Shown here: in pieces, positions 26,034-33,904 of the stretch
Numbering within the stretch: position 1 is the stretch's first letter
Layout: every line of letters starts with the position of its first letter
Assembly: GCA_024636475.1 (NCBI GenBank)
Contig: JAGXHA010000041.1
Coordinates: 1 to 39,463, forward strand
Length of the DNA: 39,463 bases
Origin: Roseobacter sp.
GTDB taxonomy: Bacteria; Pseudomonadota; Alphaproteobacteria; Rhodobacterales; Rhodobacteraceae
Direction: 5' to 3'
Notes under the pieces: model-generated
What the model saw: the letters and a program-made list of their open reading frames with translations, nothing else
What the model was told of the DNA's origin: nothing
Database searches by the model: none
Translations under genes and position numbers: made by a program

Positions 26034-26055
26034 CCGGAATTTTCGAAAATTCCGG
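26034..26055. repeat. Perfect palindrome 2 (CCGGAATTTT / AAAATTCCGG around CG)
   Basis: 22-base perfect palindrome: CCGGAATTTT, CG, AAAATTCCGG restated symmetrically around the central CG. It ends 8 bases before the flavin reductase stop. From memory, this type of element recurs in Roseobacter-group intergenic regions. Confidence 0.65.
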
Positions 26056-26063
26056 CCAGCGCA

Positions 26064-26669
26064 TCAATCGTCTGGGCGAATGATCTCGAACACCTCCGTT
26101 ACGCGGGCGTAGTCGCGGTAGCCCAAGCGTGACAGCGGCTGATAGGTGGTCACGTCAAACCGACCGTCCTTGATGCAATCGTCGCGCATGTGCACGCCGA
26201 TGACTTCGCCAAAAACGACGAAATTGCTTTCCCCTTCGATCTTGACCATTTGCGTCATCCGGCACTCCAGGCTGGCGGGCGCGTTGGACACGCGGGGGCA
26301 GGGGATTTCTGCGCATTCGTCCTTTTCAATCCCCGCATGGCCGAACTCGTCCGCCCCGTGTGGCAGCGTGGCCGAGGATGCGTTCATCGCATCGCGCATC
26401 GCATATTCCACGATATTCACGCAAAATACTCCAGTTTCACGGATGTTTGCCATGCTGTCCTTGGTACCATCCACATCGGCTTTGGTGCCCGTCGAGGCAA
26501 ACATCACCTGTGGGGGCACATAGGCCACACCGTTGAAAAATGAATAGGGGGCAAGATTGTCACGCCCTTGGCCGTCGCGGGTGGAGATCCAGCCAATGGG
26601 ACGTGGGGTTACGATGGCATTGAACGGATTGTGGGGCAGCGAATGGCCGTCTTTGGGGCGGTAGAACAT
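26064..26669 (-). CDS. Flavin reductase family protein
   Basis: 201-residue FMN-binding split-barrel protein. Seen: PHNPFNAIVTPRPIGWIST, NLAPYSFFNGVAYVPPQVMF, FCVNIVEY, and SNFVVFGEVIGVH. Members reduce free flavin for partner monooxygenases or act as stand-alone flavoproteins; no partner oxygenase is nearby. Start ATG 26669 with GAGGAGAG; the frame runs on to 26708 without a second site. Divergent from the GNAT gene. Confidence 0.88.
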   Translation of the reverse strand: MFYRPKDGHSLPHNPFNAIVTPRPIGWISTRDGQGRDNLAPYSFFNGVAYVPPQVMFASTGTKADVDGTKDSMANIRETGVFCVNIVEYAMRDAMNASSATLPHGADEFGHAGIEKDECAEIPCPRVSNAPASLECRMTQMVKIEGESNFVVFGEVIGVHMRDDCIKDGRFDVTTYQPLSRLGYRDYARVTEVFEIIRPDD

Positions 26670-26753
26670 CAAACTCTCCTCATGGTTTGCACCCATGGCT
26701 AGCGTCATGTTAAAGAGTTTGCTACCTCAAAACCGCTGACAGGGCCACGACAC

Positions 26754-27242
26754 GTGTATCAGATGAACCCAGAGACTGCGGACGATCGTTGGGAGGTCGA
26801 GGCGCTGTATGATACCTGCTTTGCACCGGGCCGCGAGGCATTGTCGTCCTACCGTTTACGCGATGGCGTGCCGCCGGTGGCAGGATTGAGCCACGTGGCG
26901 CGTGACGCTGGTGGCATTCTTGCGGGTGCGATCCGCTATTGGCCTGTGCGGATCGGCAATGCAGAGGCTTTGTTGCTTGGCCCTGTTGCTGTGCATCCGA
27001 CCCGTCAGGGCGAGGGGCTTGGCGGGGTGTTGATCGAAGACAGTCTGAGCCGTGCCATCCCGCTGGGATGGGAACGGGTGATGCTGGTGGGCGACGCGCC
27101 CTACTATGAACGCTTTGGCTTTAGCCTGTTGGCTGATGTGGTGATGCCGCCGCCCACGAATCCCGCGCGCGTGCTGGGGCGTGCTCTTGTCGCGGGCGCA
27201 TGGGACGGCATTGCCGGCGATGTCACGGCATGGACGCATTGA
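26754..27242 (+). CDS. GNAT family N-acetyltransferase
   Basis: 162-residue acetyltransferase of the YhbS-like branch. Seen: acetyl-CoA-binding region LLGPVAVHPTRQGEGLGGVLI (residues about 74-94) and VMLVGDAPYYERFGFS near 113-128. Substrate unknown. GTG at 26754 or ATG at 26763 could be the start; AGGG upstream fits either poorly. Divergent from the flavin reductase; the shared 84-base interval must hold both promoters. Confidence 0.85.
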   Translation: MYQMNPETADDRWEVEALYDTCFAPGREALSSYRLRDGVPPVAGLSHVARDAGGILAGAIRYWPVRIGNAEALLLGPVAVHPTRQGEGLGGVLIEDSLSRAIPLGWERVMLVGDAPYYERFGFSLLADVVMPPPTNPARVLGRALVAGAWDGIAGDVTAWTH

Positions 27243-27293
27243 AACAGCGGTGCTGTCGCCCCACATCATCAGATACATAGCCGGAGACAGTTC

Positions 27294-28058
27294 ATGCAGA
27301 TTGAAAGCGACCAACCCACAGTGGTGGATGTCGAAACCCGCCTTGATCAGCTTGCGGCACGCTACAAAGGAGCGGGCGGCGTCGGCATCAATGTGCTGAA
27401 CCTGATTGGTGGCAGTGCCGAAGGGTTGATCGACAAGTTGCCAAGCGCGGTTCGCCGAAATCTGGAAACCGCGACGGTCAAGGCATTAGGTCAGGCCATG
27501 AAGGCGGCGACATCTACACGTTCAATGGTGCCGGATCAGAAAAGCTGGCTTAACCAGGCAGTCAGCGCCGCGATGGGGGCCGCTGGGGGTGCGGGTGGTT
27601 TGCCCACCGCGCTGGCTGAATTGCCGGTGACCACGACCTTGCTGTTGCGGGTGATACAGGGTGTTTCGGTCGAGCACGGCTTTGACCCTTATGCCGAGAA
27701 TGTGCAGTTCGATTGCGTGCAGGTTTTTGCCGCTGCGGGGCCTTTGTCGGATGATGACGGGGCCGATCTGGGGTTTTTGTCAGCACGCATCGCGCTGAGC
27801 GGGCGGGCCATGCAGGCCGTGATTGCCAAGGTTGCGCCCAGATTGGCCGTTGTGCTGGGCCAAAAGCTGGCTGCACAAGCGGTGCCCGTGTTGGGCGCTG
27901 TTGCAGGGGCTGCGACCAATTACGCCTATACCAGCTATTACGAAGACATGGCCCATGTGCATTTCGGGCTGCGCAAGCTGGCGATTGATGCGGATATTTC
28001 GCATGAGGAGTTGGTTGAACGGTTCAGGATAAAGGTGGGTCGCAAGCGGCTGGCCTGA
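27294..28058 (+). CDS. EcsC family protein
   Basis: 254-residue protein resembling EcsC: GGAGGLPTALAELPVTTTLL with LRVIQGVSVEHGFDP, and a C-terminal hydrophobic, Ala-rich segment (QKLAAQAVPVLGAVAGAA) with TNYAYTSYYEDMAHVHFGLRKL. EcsC in Bacillus belongs to an ABC transporter locus; in proteobacteria the role is unknown. CGGAGA before the ATG. Its end converges with modC, 11 bases apart. Confidence 0.82.
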   Translation: MQIESDQPTVVDVETRLDQLAARYKGAGGVGINVLNLIGGSAEGLIDKLPSAVRRNLETATVKALGQAMKAATSTRSMVPDQKSWLNQAVSAAMGAAGGAGGLPTALAELPVTTTLLLRVIQGVSVEHGFDPYAENVQFDCVQVFAAAGPLSDDDGADLGFLSARIALSGRAMQAVIAKVAPRLAVVLGQKLAAQAVPVLGAVAGAATNYAYTSYYEDMAHVHFGLRKLAIDADISHEELVERFRIKVGRKRLA

Positions 28059-28069
28059 GGGCGTTGACG

Positions 28070-29158
28070 CTAGCGGCCAATGCTGCCCGGTGCCACAGTC
28101 GTTGCCTTCAAAATCGCATAGCATTTCATCCCGCGCGAGAGCCCCAGTTCGACCACGGCACGGGCTGTGACACGGCTGAGCAATCGGTCCGATCCGGCGC
28201 GCAGTGCGATCGCAGCGCCGGGGCCGTCACCGGGATGGATGTCTTCGATTTCGACCGGCAAAACGTTGACAGAACTCAGCCCCTCTGGCCGGGTGAGCGA
28301 CAAGATCACATCCTGCGCCAAGACTCGCAAGCGTACCCGTGACCCGATCTGCGCCTGAACACCTGGCAATTCGAGATCTCCAGCGCTGATGCGCAGCGTC
28401 GAGATGCCATCAGAGCCATGCGCCAGTACATCCGCCTCAATCACGGCACCTGCTTCGCGCACCCCCAGTAAGGGCACTGCGGCGGGGTCCGACATGACGT
28501 CAAACAGCGGGCCTTGCGCTTGTACGCGCCCGTTCTGGATCAGCACTAGCGTATCGGCAAGCCGTGCGATTTCATCGACCGCATGGCTGACATAAAGGAT
28601 TGGCAAGCCCAGTGGCCCGTCGCGCAGGCGCTCCAGAAACGGTAGGATTTCCTGTTTGCGCGGGCCGTCCAGACTGGCAAGCGGTTCATCCATCAGCAAC
28701 ATGCGTGGATGGCTGAGCAGCGCGCGGCCCAGGGCGACGCGCTGCTTTTGCCCCCCCGATAAAGTGGCCGGGGCACGGTCGAGCAGGGCTTCAAGGCCCA
28801 GCAGTGCCACTACATCTGACAGGTCAGGCCCAGTGCTGCCGCGCGCTGCGTAACTTGCCCCGAACACCAGATTCTGAGTGACGCTGAGGTGGGGAAATAG
28901 CCGCGCATCTTGAAACACGGTCCCAAGGCGGCGCTTATGGGGTGGGACGAAAATGCCCCTATCCGTATCGACAAGAACCTCACCGTCGACTGTTATCTTT
29001 CCCGCATCTGGCCGCAAAAGACCACCTACCGCGTTGATAACCGTAGTTTTTCCTGCGCCAGATCGCCCGAAGAGCGCGGTAATGCCCGGCCCCGCGTCAA
29101 GCGTGATATCCAGCGCGAAATCTGCAAAACGGTGGGAAAGGGACAGGGATAGGCTCAT
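28070..29158 (-). CDS. modC: Molybdate ABC transporter ATP-binding protein
   Basis: ATPase of the molybdate importer. 362 residues; Walker A GRSGAGKTT (Lys37), signature LSGGQKQR, Walker B MLLMDEPLASLD, switch His in YVSHAVDE, and a C-terminal Mop/TOBE domain (about 290-355, including LALRAGSDRLLSRVTARAV-like residues) that binds molybdate for feedback. ATGA overlap with modB. Confidence 0.94.
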   Translation of the reverse strand: MSLSLSLSHRFADFALDITLDAGPGITALFGRSGAGKTTVINAVGGLLRPDAGKITVDGEVLVDTDRGIFVPPHKRRLGTVFQDARLFPHLSVTQNLVFGASYAARGSTGPDLSDVVALLGLEALLDRAPATLSGGQKQRVALGRALLSHPRMLLMDEPLASLDGPRKQEILPFLERLRDGPLGLPILYVSHAVDEIARLADTLVLIQNGRVQAQGPLFDVMSDPAAVPLLGVREAGAVIEADVLAHGSDGISTLRISAGDLELPGVQAQIGSRVRLRVLAQDVILSLTRPEGLSSVNVLPVEIEDIHPGDGPGAAIALRAGSDRLLSRVTARAVVELGLSRGMKCYAILKATTVAPGSIGR

Positions 29159-29844
29159 GCGCCAGAGATCCTTGCCGCCACGCGTCTGGCCAGCACTTCG
29201 GCCAGCAAAACGGCAGAAACCGCCACGGCGCAGGCCATGAGCACCATAACGACTGCCTGATTTTCACCACCCGGTATTTGCAGCGCTGACCAGATCGCAC
29301 TTGGAAGGGTCTGGGTCTGGCCGGGAATGTTGGCGACAAAGGTGATTGTGGCGCCGAACTCCCCCATGGCTTTGGCAAACCCCATGACGGTGCCCGCCAG
29401 AATGCCGGGCAGGATCAGGGGCAAGGTGACGCGCGCAAAGACCGCACTGCGGGGCGCACCAAGTGAAGCGGCGGCTTCCTCAAGCTTTGGGTCCACCGCC
29501 TCGATGGCCAGTCGCATGGCGCGCACCATCAGCGGAAAGCCCATGATCATCGCAGCCAGAACTGCGCCAGACCAGTGAAACGCAAGTTGCAAGCCAATGG
29601 CCTCAAGCGCGCGGCCCAAAGGTGCGGTGCGCCCAAATGCGATCAGCAGCAGATATCCGGTCACGACCGGGGGCAGGACCAAGGGCAGATGCACGGCGGC
29701 ATTCAGCAGGGCTTTGCCCCAGAAGTCGCGCCGCGCCAGCAGCCACGCTACCCAAAGCGCCAGCGGAATGGCTAATAACGTGGCCCAGACCGCCACCCAA
29801 AGCGACAGGCGCAGCGCGTCCCAAGCGGCGGCGTCTGGTGTCAT
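29155..29844 (-). CDS. modB: Molybdate ABC transporter permease
   Basis: 229-residue inner-membrane subunit with about five helices. The EAA loop that contacts ModC is seen (EEAAASLGAPRSAVFARVTL). LVLPPVVTGYLLLIAFG near the N-terminal third is typical for ModB. Overlaps modA and modC by 4 bases at each end (ATGA), so the three subunits are translationally coupled. Confidence 0.95.
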   Translation of the reverse strand: MTPDAAAWDALRLSLWVAVWATLLAIPLALWVAWLLARRDFWGKALLNAAVHLPLVLPPVVTGYLLLIAFGRTAPLGRALEAIGLQLAFHWSGAVLAAMIMGFPLMVRAMRLAIEAVDPKLEEAAASLGAPRSAVFARVTLPLILPGILAGTVMGFAKAMGEFGATITFVANIPGQTQTLPSAIWSALQIPGGENQAVVMVLMACAVAVSAVLLAEVLARRVAARISGA

Positions 29845-30569
29845 GGAAAGACCGGTGCAAAGCCGTAGCGTGCAAAAATCGCACGGCTTTGCGGTGATTG
29901 CAGGTGGCTCAGAAAGTCGGTGCCCGCATCCGTCAAAGCCGCAGCCGGATAGATGATAGGGCTGTGTTGATCGGCTGCAATATCGTGGACCACGCGCACT
30001 TTGGGTTCCGCCAGCGCATCGGTGCGGTAGACAACGCCAAGCGGCGTTTCCCCACGTGCCACAAGCGCCAAGGCGCTGCGCACGTTATCGGTTTCGGCAA
30101 GACGCGGAACAAGCGCATCCCATTGGCCGGTGTTTTGCAGCCATTCGCGGGCATAAATCCCGGCAGGTACGGCATCGCGCTGGCCCATTGCCATACGCCC
30201 CGTCTTCAAGGATGCAGCAAGGTTGGTAGGATCAGGCTGTACCGTGTCTGACAAAGGGGCAATCAGGACCATCGTATTGGAAAGCAGATTTACAGGGTCG
30301 CCCATTGTGGGCGGTCCGTTCTGCGTTAGCCATACCATCCAGATGGGATTGGCCAAAATCACCAGATCAGCAGGCGCACCGGCGGCGATTTGGCGGGCCA
30401 TGGTCCCGGAGCCGCCAAATGACAAAGACACAGGTGCTGCAAAGCTGGTTGCGGCCTCGTCCAGCGCGCCGCGCAGGCTTGATGCGGCAAAGACCGTCAC
30501 CGGCGCAGGCTGCGCAGGGGCCGCAGCGGGCAGGAAAAGCGCCAGGATAAAAAGCAGTTTGGACATCAT
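29841..30569 (-). CDS. modA: Molybdate ABC transporter substrate-binding protein
   Basis: Periplasmic molybdate-binding protein, 242 residues, signal peptide MMSKLLFILALFLPAAAPAQ. Seen: TVFAASSLRGALDE, FGGSGTMARQI, GAPADLVILAN, VPAGIYAREWL and GVVYRTDA, all ModA-like. Start: ATG at 30569 or the next ATG; the frame runs 15 residues further upstream without support. No molybdenum-cofactor riboswitch or clear ModE palindrome is visible in the 87 bases to the divergent Nudix gene. Confidence 0.93.
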   Translation of the reverse strand: MMSKLLFILALFLPAAAPAQPAPVTVFAASSLRGALDEAATSFAAPVSLSFGGSGTMARQIAAGAPADLVILANPIWMVWLTQNGPPTMGDPVNLLSNTMVLIAPLSDTVQPDPTNLAASLKTGRMAMGQRDAVPAGIYAREWLQNTGQWDALVPRLAETDNVRSALALVARGETPLGVVYRTDALAEPKVRVVHDIAADQHSPIIYPAAALTDAGTDFLSHLQSPQSRAIFARYGFAPVFP

Positions 30570-30656
30570 GGGAGTTACTATCGGCCAAGCGTAAAATGCG
30601 CGCAAGGGGATCACTGGTATTGCCAGCCCTTAGCGGTTAAGAAACAGATCTCAAAC

Positions 30657-31151
30657 ATGGCCCGGCCCGAGACTGCGATGATCAAACAACTTCCCATATC
30701 CTTTGAAGGTGCCCACAAGGGACAGGTTCGCTCGCAGTTTGCGGCCCTTTGCTATCGCAGGCGCAAGGGGAGGTTGCAGATATTGTTGATCACCTCGCGC
30801 AGATCAAAACGCTGGATCGTGCCCAAAGGCTGGCCTATTCATGCAAAAACACCCGAGGCGGCTGTGTTGCAGGAAGCCTGGGAAGAAGCAGGCGTCTCCG
30901 GGCATGTGACAGGTGGCTGTCTGGGCGTCTATTCCTACACCAAAGAAATCCGCGGTGACGTGCCCCCGGTGCCTATTGTCGCATTGCTTTATCCGGTAGA
31001 AGTCAAGGCAAGGGCGAAAATCTTTCCTGAAGCGGGTCAGCGTCGGTGCCAATGGATGTCGCGCAAGAAGGCGATGAAATTGGTCAAGGAACCTGAACTG
31101 CGCCGCATTATTCGGGATTTCCAGCCGAACGATGAATTTCCGAGCGCTTGA
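30657..31151 (+). CDS. Nudix hydrolase
   Basis: 164 residues. Nudix box at GWPIHAKTPEAAVLQEAWEE followed by AGV: the core EAxxEE is intact, but the first Glu is Lys and the Arg is Gln. This variation, with WIVPKGWP before it, is what I recall from the diphosphoinositol-polyphosphate (DIPP)-like branch in alphaproteobacteria. Substrate unknown. ATG at 30657 or 30678; neither has a clear ribosome-binding site. Confidence 0.88.
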   Translation: MARPETAMIKQLPISFEGAHKGQVRSQFAALCYRRRKGRLQILLITSRRSKRWIVPKGWPIHAKTPEAAVLQEAWEEAGVSGHVTGGCLGVYSYTKEIRGDVPPVPIVALLYPVEVKARAKIFPEAGQRRCQWMSRKKAMKLVKEPELRRIIRDFQPNDEFPSA

Positions 31152-31215
31152 CGCAAGGGGATAGGCGCACCATTTCATTGTGTAAGGCGACAACAAAGGG
31201 CAAGCTGCGGCCAGT

Positions 31216-31671
31216 ATGATCCAATTTACCTTGAAATGTGACCAAGACCACAACTTTGACAGCTGGTTCAAGTCGGCGGCGGCCTTTGAGGCGCTGTCGC
31301 AGGCCGGGCATCTGAGCTGTTCTGTATGCGGGTCTTCCAGTGTCCGCAAAGGGATCATGGCACCGCGCGTCACCTTGGGCAGAAAAGACGCCCCGCAAAA
31401 ATCTGACACGCCCGAAAAGACGTCGGTGCCAGTTCTGTCTGAACCTCAAAATGATGTTGAAAAGGCGATCAGCGCGCTGCGCAAGAAGGTTGAAACGTCG
31501 TCCGAATACGTCGGTGCGGACTTTGTGAAGCAAGCCCGGGCGATGCATTCTGGCGAGGTGCCTGAACGCTCGATTTACGGCGAGGCGCGGCTGGATCAGG
31601 CCAAAGCACTTGTGGAGGAAGGTGTGCGGCTGATGCCGCTGCCGTTCCGGCCAAAACGGTCAACCCAATAA
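31216..31671 (+). CDS. DUF1178 family protein
   Basis: 151-residue cytoplasmic protein with an N-terminal zinc-ribbon-like part: Cys8 and His12 (LKCDQDHNFDSWF) and CSVCG at about 35-39, a linker rich in Lys/Ser/Pro, and a helical C-terminus with SEYVGADF, ARAMHSGEVPERSIYGEA and LMPLPF, the DUF1178 hallmark. Function unknown. 64 bases after the Nudix gene, on the same strand; the nearby pairing is common in alphaproteobacteria as I recall. Confidence 0.88.
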   Translation: MIQFTLKCDQDHNFDSWFKSAAAFEALSQAGHLSCSVCGSSSVRKGIMAPRVTLGRKDAPQKSDTPEKTSVPVLSEPQNDVEKAISALRKKVETSSEYVGADFVKQARAMHSGEVPERSIYGEARLDQAKALVEEGVRLMPLPFRPKRSTQ

Positions 31672-31681
31672 AAACACGCGG

Positions 31682-31718
31682 TTGGGGCATTCCCTTTTGC
31701 GGCAATAAGGAATCCCAA
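31682..31718 (+). promoter_or_regulatory. Leader hairpin covering the SDR ribosome-binding site
   Basis: TTGGG-(GC)-ATTCC (31682-31693) pairs with GGAATCCCAA (31709-31718). The SDR Shine-Dalgarno AAGGAA (31707-31712) lies largely in the right arm. It could restrict translation or simply be a weak terminator of the DUF1178 gene. Confidence 0.4.
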
Positions 31719-31721
31719 ACC

Positions 31722-32366
31722 ATGACAGTTTTGATCACAGGTGCCAGTCGCGGTATCGGCGCGGGGCTGGCTGCGCATTACAGGGAGGCCGGACGCGAGG
31801 TGTTCGGCACGGGCCGTTCGCCCATGGCCGATATCCAGCTTGATGTGACGCACCCCAAGGATCACACGGCCATGGCAGACGCGCTTGGCGACCGGGCAGT
31901 TGATCTGTTGGTGTGCAATGCTGGCGTTTATCTGGACAAGGGCGACACGTTTGACCACGGATATGGTGCCGATCTTTGGGCGCATAGTTTTGCGACGAAT
32001 GTAACGGGCGTGTTTTTGACCATTCAGGCGTTGTTACCGCATCTGCGACGCGCGCAGTCGCCGAAGATCGCAATCATATCCTCGCAGATGGCGTCCTCTG
32101 AACTGGCCCTTGGGCAGAGCTATATCTACCGCTCTTCGAAGGCGGCAGTAATGAATCTGGGCCGCAACATCGCGACGGATCTTAAAAGCGAAGGGATCGC
32201 TGTCGGTATTTATCATCCGGGTTGGGTCCAGACGGATATGGGCGGCAACAGCGCGGCGATTACCGTGAACGAGGCTGTTGAGGGCCTTGTGGCCCGGTTT
32301 GCTGAATTGGATATGGCCAAGACGGGGTGTTTCGAGACGTGGGATGGGCGGGTCCATCCTTACTGA
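31722..32366 (+). CDS. Short-chain dehydrogenase/reductase
   Basis: 214-residue NAD(P)-dependent SDR. Seen: cofactor motif GASRGIG (residues 6-12), CNAGVYLD, catalytic Ser in ISSQMAS and Tyr/Lys in YIYRSSKAA; the C-terminal half is short. Substrate unknown; resembles the C-factor-like group of short SDRs. AAGGAA precedes the ATG within a hairpin. A repeat copy follows the stop codon. Confidence 0.9.
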   Translation: MTVLITGASRGIGAGLAAHYREAGREVFGTGRSPMADIQLDVTHPKDHTAMADALGDRAVDLLVCNAGVYLDKGDTFDHGYGADLWAHSFATNVTGVFLTIQALLPHLRRAQSPKIAIISSQMASSELALGQSYIYRSSKAAVMNLGRNIATDLKSEGIAVGIYHPGWVQTDMGGNSAAITVNEAVEGLVARFAELDMAKTGCFETWDGRVHPY

Positions 32367-32386
32367 GGTCTTTGTTTGATTTGGAT

Positions 32387-32434
32387 GCCCGGGGCTTTGC
32401 CCCGGACCCCAGGATATTTCCAAGCCAGAGAAGA
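32387..32434 (+). repeat. GC-hairpin/TATTT/GAAGA intergenic repeat, copy 2
   Basis: 21 bases after the SDR stop: perfect 7-bp hairpin (CCGGGGC 32389-32395, GCCCCGG 32399-32405), then GGACCCCAGGATATTT, ten bases ending in CCAGA, GAAGA. Nearly the same as the copy at 8891. Confidence 0.8.
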
Positions 32435-32506
32435 GACCGCCTGCGCGGGCTTGCTAAGCCAACCGCTTGCGCTTAAACCGCGCGGGATGTTTGACGCGGG
32501 GGATCT

Positions 32507-33745
32507 ATGCCTGTTCTGGTGATGAAATTTGGTGGTACGTCCGTGGCGACACTGGACCGTATACGCCGTGCGGCCAAGCGCGTTGGCGTTGAAGTGTCCA
32601 AGGGCTACGACGTGATCGTCATTGTGTCAGCGATGTCTGGCAAGACGAACGAGCTTGTCGGTTGGGTCAATGAGACCTCGCCGCTTTATGATGCACGCGA
32701 ATATGATGCGGTCGTGTCGAGTGGAGAGAATGTCACGGCAGGCCTGATGGCGCTGACCTTGCAGGAGATGGATATTCCTGCGCGCAGTTGGCAAGGCTGG
32801 CAGGTTCCGGTCAAGACCACCTCGGCCCATTCATCGGCGCGGATCGAAGAGATTCCATCTGCCAATATCACAGCGAAGTTTGCGGAAGGCATGAAGGTCG
32901 CGGTTGTCGCGGGATTTCAGGGGGTGAGCCCGGAAGGCCGCATCACGACCTTGGGGCGTGGCGGGTCTGATACCACGGCGGTGGCTTTCGCGGCTGCCTT
33001 TGAGGCGGAACGCTGCGATATTTATACGGATGTGGACGGGGTCTACACCACGGACCCGCGCGTCAGTGCAAAAGCGCGTAAGCTGGACAAGATTGCGTTC
33101 GAAGAGATGTTGGAACTTGCCTCGCTTGGGGCCAAGGTTCTTCAGACCCGCTCTGTTGAGCTGGCGATGCGATACAAGGTCAAGCTGCGTGTGCTAAGCA
33201 GTTTTGAGGAACAATCAGACGAAGCTGGAACGCTGGTCTGTGCTGAGGAGGAAATTATGGAAAGCAATGTTGTATCGGGTGTCGCGTTCTCGCGCGATGA
33301 GGCGAAGATGACGCTTGTGTCTGTGGCAGACCGCCCCGGTATCGCGGCAGCCATCTTTACCGCGCTCAGCGAGGGTGGTGTGAATGTCGATATGATCGTT
33401 CAGAACATCTCTGAAGAAGGGCGCACGGACATGACGTGGTCTTGCCCCGTTGACCACATCAAGCGCGCTGAAAAGGCCATGGATGACGCAAAGGCGGCGG
33501 GCACCATCAATTTCAACGAAGTGATCGCTGATATGGATGTGGCGAAAGTGTCCGTTGTCGGGATCGGGATGCGGAGCCACACGGGTGTTGCCGCCAAGAT
33601 GTTCCAGGTGCTCTCAAATGAAGGCATCAACATCAAGGTCATCACCACCTCCGAGATCAAGATATCTGTCCTGATTGATCGCAAATACATGGAACTGGCC
33701 GTTCAGGCGCTGCATGACGCGTTCGAACTGCACAAGGCTGCCTAA
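32507..33745 (+). CDS. lysC: Aspartate kinase
   Basis: First step of the aspartate family pathway (Lys, Met, Thr). 412 residues. N-terminal kinase domain with MKFGGTSVAT, SSGENVTAGL, TTLGRGGSDTTA and DVDGVYTTDPR; C-terminal tandem ACT domains from about residue 265 (MTLVSVADRPGIAA; ISVLIDRKYMELAVQALHDAF). GGGGGATCT before the ATG. The length and ACT layout fit the class made as alpha2beta2, and a strong internal start at 33257 supports this. Confidence 0.96.
   Translation: MPVLVMKFGGTSVATLDRIRRAAKRVGVEVSKGYDVIVIVSAMSGKTNELVGWVNETSPLYDAREYDAVVSSGENVTAGLMALTLQEMDIPARSWQGWQVPVKTTSAHSSARIEEIPSANITAKFAEGMKVAVVAGFQGVSPEGRITTLGRGGSDTTAVAFAAAFEAERCDIYTDVDGVYTTDPRVSAKARKLDKIAFEEMLELASLGAKVLQTRSVELAMRYKVKLRVLSSFEEQSDEAGTLVCAEEEIMESNVVSGVAFSRDEAKMTLVSVADRPGIAAAIFTALSEGGVNVDMIVQNISEEGRTDMTWSCPVDHIKRAEKAMDDAKAAGTINFNEVIADMDVAKVSVVGIGMRSHTGVAAKMFQVLSNEGINIKVITTSEIKISVLIDRKYMELAVQALHDAFELHKAA
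33257..33745 (+). CDS. Predicted aspartate kinase beta subunit from an internal lysC start
   Basis: Inside lysC, in the same frame (codon 251), an ATG is preceded by GAGGAGG at 33245-33251 with a 5-base gap. The product, 162 residues from MESNVVSGVAFSRDEAK, is exactly the two ACT domains. Bacillus and Corynebacterium lysC make a beta subunit from an internal start at the equivalent place. Not a separate gene; translation from it is inferred. Confidence 0.6.
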   Translation: MESNVVSGVAFSRDEAKMTLVSVADRPGIAAAIFTALSEGGVNVDMIVQNISEEGRTDMTWSCPVDHIKRAEKAMDDAKAAGTINFNEVIADMDVAKVSVVGIGMRSHTGVAAKMFQVLSNEGINIKVITTSEIKISVLIDRKYMELAVQALHDAFELHKAA

Positions 33746-33904
33746 AACACGTGCATGCCTTGTACGACTGACCTAGATAGTTCCCGCAATGGTGGTATCG
33801 TCTCTTTTCTGTTGCGCGGTGGGAGTGATAGGCATTGTCGATAACAGGCGTTTCATTTTTCAAGGGCCTGTGGTCTAAGCTGACCTTGCGGAGGAAAAAA
33901 TACC

